A stretch of 5,276 bases of DNA from DASTCC01 sp035711465 (GTDB lineage Bacteria; Acidobacteriota; Vicinamibacteria; Vicinamibacterales; SCN-69-37). Location of the stretch: NCBI GenBank assembly GCA_035711465.1, contig DASTCC010000498.1, forward strand, positions 1 to 5,276, read 5' to 3'. Shown one piece after another: positions 1 to 5,276 of this stretch. The notes under the pieces were generated by a model, which ran no database searches, was not told the origin of the DNA, and worked only from the letters and a program-made list of their open reading frames with translations. How positions within the stretch are numbered: position 1 is the first letter of the stretch; every line of letters starts with the position of its first letter. The position numbers and the translations under genes are program-made.

Positions 1-1
1 C

Positions 2-1918
<1,917 letters not shown>

Positions 1919-1932
1919 TTACACTAGTGTAA
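1919..1932. promoter_or_regulatory. Perfect 14-bp palindrome, candidate operator or enhancer site
   Basis: TTACACTAGTGTAA is its own exact reverse complement, starts directly after the ABC-F stop codon, and is AT-rich in a GC-rich setting. It includes the tetranucleotide CTAG, which is rare in many bacteria. No T-run follows, so it is a poor intrinsic terminator. Its centre is about 126 bp upstream of the start point predicted from the sigma-54-like element at 2026-2040, a usual distance for enhancer sites of NtrC-family activators. It could instead be an operator for an unrelated dimeric repressor; TACA/TGTA half-sites occur in BlaI/CopY-type operators. Existence of the palindrome is certain, its role is not. 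Confidence 0.5.
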
Positions 1933-1971
1933 TTTAGAGCCAGCCCTGTAACGCCGAGCTCCCCTCCCCCG

Positions 1972-1985
1972 GTCGGTCGTCCGAC
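1972..1985. repeat. Small inverted repeat, 5-bp arms
   Basis: GTCGG and CCGAC flank a 4-base loop (TCGT) in the gap between the ABC-F and kinase genes. No T-run follows. It may be a weak hairpin or a minor dyad; with such short arms in GC-rich DNA, chance is a good explanation. Confidence 0.25.
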
Positions 1986-2025
1986 AGCCACGCACGTTTT
2001 TGTGGGACGACTGGGCCATTTGAGT

Positions 2026-2040
2026 GGGTACAGGCCTTGC
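2026..2040 (+). promoter_or_regulatory. Candidate sigma-54 (-24/-12) promoter for the kinase-regulator operon
   Basis: GGGTACAGGCCTTGC fits the TGGCACG-N4-TTGC layout: GG at 2027-2028, exactly ten bases, then GC at 2039-2040, with the A and C of the -24 block and the full TTGC block matching. The mismatches are the leading T, the C after GG, the G before the spacer, and the base after TTGC. The implied start point is near 2052, about 17 bases before the ATG at 2069. The downstream operon encodes a sigma-54 activator, which makes autoactivation plausible. Short degenerate motifs arise by chance, so this remains a candidate. Confidence 0.4.
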
Positions 2041-2068
2041 CTTATTGCGGACTGCGGTGGTGCGGGAC

Positions 2069-3282
2069 ATGGGAACGGCTCGACAGACACAGATTGCAAC
2101 GCCGGACGTCACGAGACGCGCCGTCAAGACCGACCAGCCTGTACGACCGGTCGGGGCGACGGCGGCGCCCGCGCCAGTCAAGGCGCCGCTGGGCGATCGC
2201 TACTTCCGTCACCTGGTGCTCAACCTGCGAACCGGCGTGCTCGCCATCGATACCTCCGGTGCGATTGCGGCCATCAACGACATGGCCTATCGCGTCCTCG
2301 GGCTCCCCAGCCGGCCGAACGACGTCGGCCGTCCGTTTGCCGAGGTGCTCCACGACTGTCCGGAGGTCGTGCGCGTGCTGCAGCAGGCGTTCAGTGAAGG
2401 CGACCTGCCCAACCGCGCCGAGATGCGGCTGCGTAAGACCGGCCGCTCGGTCGGCTACACCCTCTCGCACATCCAGGACGACGAGCGGCAGACGATCGGC
2501 GCGACGCTGTTCTTCAAGGACCTGACCCGCGTCGAGCAGATCGAAGAGCGCGAGCGGCTTCGCGATCGGCTCGCCGCGCTCGGCGAGATGGCCGCGGCGA
2601 TCGCGCACGAGGTGAAGAACCCGCTGGCGAGCATCGAGGTGATGGCCGGCGTGCTCAAACGCCAGCTCGTCAATCAGGGCGAGGCGCTCGAGACGCTGAA
2701 CGACATCATCAAGGAAGCGAAGATGGCCAACGCCATCGTCGTCGAAGTGCTCGAGTTCGTCCGGCCGATTCAGCTGCAGGTCGAGCGCGTCGGGCTGGAG
2801 GCGGTAATCAAGGATTCGATCACGCTCGCCGAGGGCAAACGGCGCCGCGGCACGATCACGATCGAATCGCGCTTCGGCGAGGACGTGCCCGAGCTGCTCG
2901 CCGACCCGCATCAGCTGCGGCAGTTGTTCTCGAATCTGCTCGCCAATGCCTTCGAGGCGATGGGCGGCGAAGGGCACGTGTCGGTCAACGGCCGGCTGTT
3001 GCCGATTGACGACTCGAGCGACGCGGTGGAGCCGGAGCCGCCGCAGGTGATCATCGAGGTCCGCGACAGCGGCCCCGGTATCTCGGCCGAGGATCTCGAG
3101 CGCATCTTCAGTCCGTTTTTCACGACCAAACCGCAGGGCACGGGGCTGGGCCTCGCCATCGTCCGCAAGGTGGTCGACGCGCACGAAGGGCGGATTGACG
3201 CCGTTTCGGCGCCGGGCCGGGGCGCGACCTTCCGGGTCACGCTGCCGGTGGTGCCGTCCGTACGGAGCATGGGGGAGAGGTA

Positions 3283-3283
<1 letters not shown>
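2069..3283 (+). CDS. NtrB-type soluble PAS sensor histidine kinase
   Basis: Predicted cytoplasmic histidine kinase of 404 residues that should autophosphorylate and pass phosphate to the regulator encoded next. A Pro/Ala/Thr-rich, probably disordered N-terminus (1-40) precedes a PAS domain (about 43-150, opening YFRHLVLNLRTGVLAID). A short helix leads to the HisKA domain with phospho-acceptor His180 in AIAHEVKNPL. The HATPase_c domain carries the N box (NLLANAFEAM, 289-298), G1 (DSGPG, 333-337), F box (FSPFFTTK, 347-354) and G2 (GTGLGLAIV, 357-365). There are no membrane segments, so the signal is probably intracellular or a protein partner; which one is not visible. I chose ATG 2069 because GGTGG lies 8 bases upstream and the PAS domain remains whole. 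GTG codons at 2024, 2057 and 2060 are in frame, and a TGA at 2021-2023 rules out anything earlier. All catalytic boxes are intact. Confidence 0.93.
3271..3280 (+). promoter_or_regulatory. Ribosome binding site of the sigma-54 activator gene
   Basis: GGGGGAGAGG contains GGAG five bases before the ATG at 3283. It lies inside the last codons of the kinase gene, next to the TAATG overlap, which suggests translational coupling of kinase and regulator. It is by far the strongest Shine-Dalgarno match in the window. Confidence 0.75.
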
Positions 3284-4692
<1,409 letters not shown>

Positions 4693-4718
4693 CCGCTCTC
4701 CTCTTTCCTCTCCTTCCC
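4693..4718 (+). promoter_or_regulatory. C/T-rich tract after the regulator stop codon, possible Rho-loading region
   Basis: The 26 bases directly after the TAA are pyrimidine except for one G at 4695, with many UC/CC dimers, a composition that favours Rho binding in RNA. It sits between the operon end and the hairpin at 4726-4757. At this length it is shorter than a usual rut site, so this is only a suggestion. Confidence 0.25.
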
Positions 4719-4722
4719 GATG

Positions 4723-5276
4723 CTACCCATCCGCGCGCCCTCGGGCACGCGGATGGGCCTTTCTGTACACCTCGATCATCCGGGCGATGTCGAGGTGCGT
4801 GTAGCGCTGCGTCGTGCTGAGACGCGCGTGCCCGAGCAGCTCCTGAATGGCGCGCAGATCGGCGCCGGCCTGCAGCAGATGGGTCGCGAACGTGTGGCGC
4901 AGCGCGTGCGGACTGATGCCGCGGCCGATCGCCGCGGCGCGCGCGTAGCGTCGCACGATGCGATCGACGCTGCGGGTGGTGAGACGGCCGCCCCGCTGAT
5001 TACGAAACAGCGGCGTCCGCCGGCGGCCATGCACGGCGCGCGCGCGATCGGCCGTCGCGCCGCGGCCGGATCGCGGCGCCGGCGGCGGCGCCGCCTGATC
5101 GGCGACCATCGCGCGCAGCGCCGACGCCGCCGTCGGATTGAACGGCACCAGCCGCTCCTTGCCGCCCTTGCCGCGCACGCGGACGACGCGTCCGGCGAGG
5201 TTGACGTCCTCCAGATCGACGTCGACGAGCTCGCTGAGCCGCAATCCCGATGCGTAGAAGAGCTCGAGGATGGCGC
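4723..5276 (-). CDS. xerC: XerC-type tyrosine recombinase, N-terminus outside window
   Basis: C-terminal catalytic domain of a site-specific recombinase of the XerC/XerD family, which resolves chromosome dimers at dif sites during division. Reading in from the window edge, the protein runs AILELFYASGLRLSELV, so the frame is open beyond 5276; the TTG at 5242-5244 is internal. All six active-site residues are present: Arg I (5239-5241), the GKG lysine (5167-5169), His and Arg of HALRH (4906-4908 and 4897-4899), His of LLGH (4828-4830) and the nucleophile Tyr in QRYTHLD (4801-4803). The ending VYRKAHPRAR resembles XerC more than XerD. About 184 codons are visible; the N-terminal SAM-like core-binding domain is missing. 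A Pro/Arg-rich insert sits between the GKG strand pair and the LFRNQRGG segment. Convergent to the regulator gene, with 30 bases between stop codons. A phage-type integrase is less likely given the close Xer motifs and lack of mobile-element context. Confidence 0.92.
   Translation of the reverse strand, partial: AILELFYASGLRLSELVDVDLEDVNLAGRVVRVRGKGGKERLVPFNPTAASALRAMVADQAAPPPAPRSGRGATADRARAVHGRRRTPLFRNQRGGRLTTRSVDRIVRRYARAAAIGRGISPHALRHTFATHLLQAGADLRAIQELLGHARLSTTQRYTHLDIARMIEVYRKAHPRARGRADG
4726..4757 (+). terminator. Strong hairpin at the convergent gene junction, probable terminator of the kinase-regulator operon
   Basis: Perfect 10-base arms CCCATCCGCG (4726-4735) and CGCGGATGGG (4748-4757) enclose a 12-base loop. 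The loop can add three more G-C pairs after one C-A mismatch, leaving a CTCG tetraloop. On the + strand the arm is followed by CCTTTCTG, a weak U tract, so termination may be partial or need Rho. On the - strand no T-run follows. The entire hairpin lies within the last codons of the convergent recombinase gene (encoding AHPRARGRADG), so the DNA serves both purposes. Confidence 0.6.
5073..5094. repeat. GC-only inverted repeat inside the recombinase gene
   Basis: GCGGCGCC (5073-5080) and its exact reverse complement GGCGCCGC (5087-5094) enclose the loop GGCGGC. It lies in the codons for the Pro/Ala/Arg-rich insert of the recombinase (AAPPPAPR). It is probably a by-product of low-complexity GC-rich coding, but could form a stable hairpin in mRNA or single-stranded DNA. 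Confidence 0.5.

Noticed and set aside
1919..1940. Palindrome after the ABC-F gene as an intrinsic terminator
   Set aside because: The stem is AT-rich with no unpaired loop and no downstream U-run, so a protein-binding site is more plausible.
2024..2068. GTG 2024 as the kinase start, adding 15 residues
   Set aside because: It is in frame and cannot be fully excluded, but it has no clear ribosome site, the extra residues carry no domain, and it lies upstream of the start point implied by the sigma-54-like element.
2042..3184. 380-codon open frame on the - strand opposite the kinase gene
   Set aside because: Antisense shadow of a well-supported histidine kinase; Asp/Arg/Leu-rich with no motif and no ribosome site that I could see.
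4723..5276. Recombinase as an integrase marking a mobile element
   Set aside because: The motifs and ending match host XerC, and no attachment repeats, tRNA gene, transposase or phage genes are present in the window.

Overview
The window is a 5.3-kb piece of a high-GC bacterial chromosome with strong G/C bias at third codon positions. It holds four protein-coding genes. Two are complete and two are cut by the window edges. The gene set is chromosomal housekeeping plus regulation, with no sign of phage, plasmid or insertion sequence. The style of the proteins (a soluble NtrB/NtrC-type pair, a XerC-like recombinase, very GC-rich codons) would fit Acidobacteriota or a deltaproteobacteria-like lineage. 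That placement is inference and weak.

Layout, left to right. (1) Positions 2-1918, + strand: the body of an ABC-F translation-factor ATPase, entering the window inside its first Walker A. (2) Positions 1919-2068: a 150-bp gap holding a perfect 14-bp palindrome and a sequence matching the GG-N10-GC rule of sigma-54 promoters. (3) Positions 2069-3283: a soluble PAS-containing sensor histidine kinase of the NtrB type. (4) Positions 3283-4692: its partner, an NtrC-family sigma-54 activator, joined through a one-base TAATG stop/start overlap. (5) Positions 4693-4757: a pyrimidine tract and a strong hairpin. The hairpin overlaps the 3' end of (6) a convergent XerC-type tyrosine recombinase on the - strand, 4723 to beyond 5276, whose N-terminal part lies outside the window.

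How they fit together. The kinase and regulator form an operon and should work as one phosphorelay: PAS sensing, His autophosphorylation, transfer to Asp52 of the regulator, then ATP-driven activation of sigma-54 RNA polymerase. The most interesting reading is that the gap before the kinase contains both a sigma-54-like promoter and, about 126 bp upstream of its predicted start point, a dyad at a typical enhancer distance. That would make the pair autoregulated. This is a hypothesis from sequence patterns only. The ABC-F and recombinase genes look unrelated in function to the two-component pair. I see no convincing new defence, mobile or biosynthetic system here.
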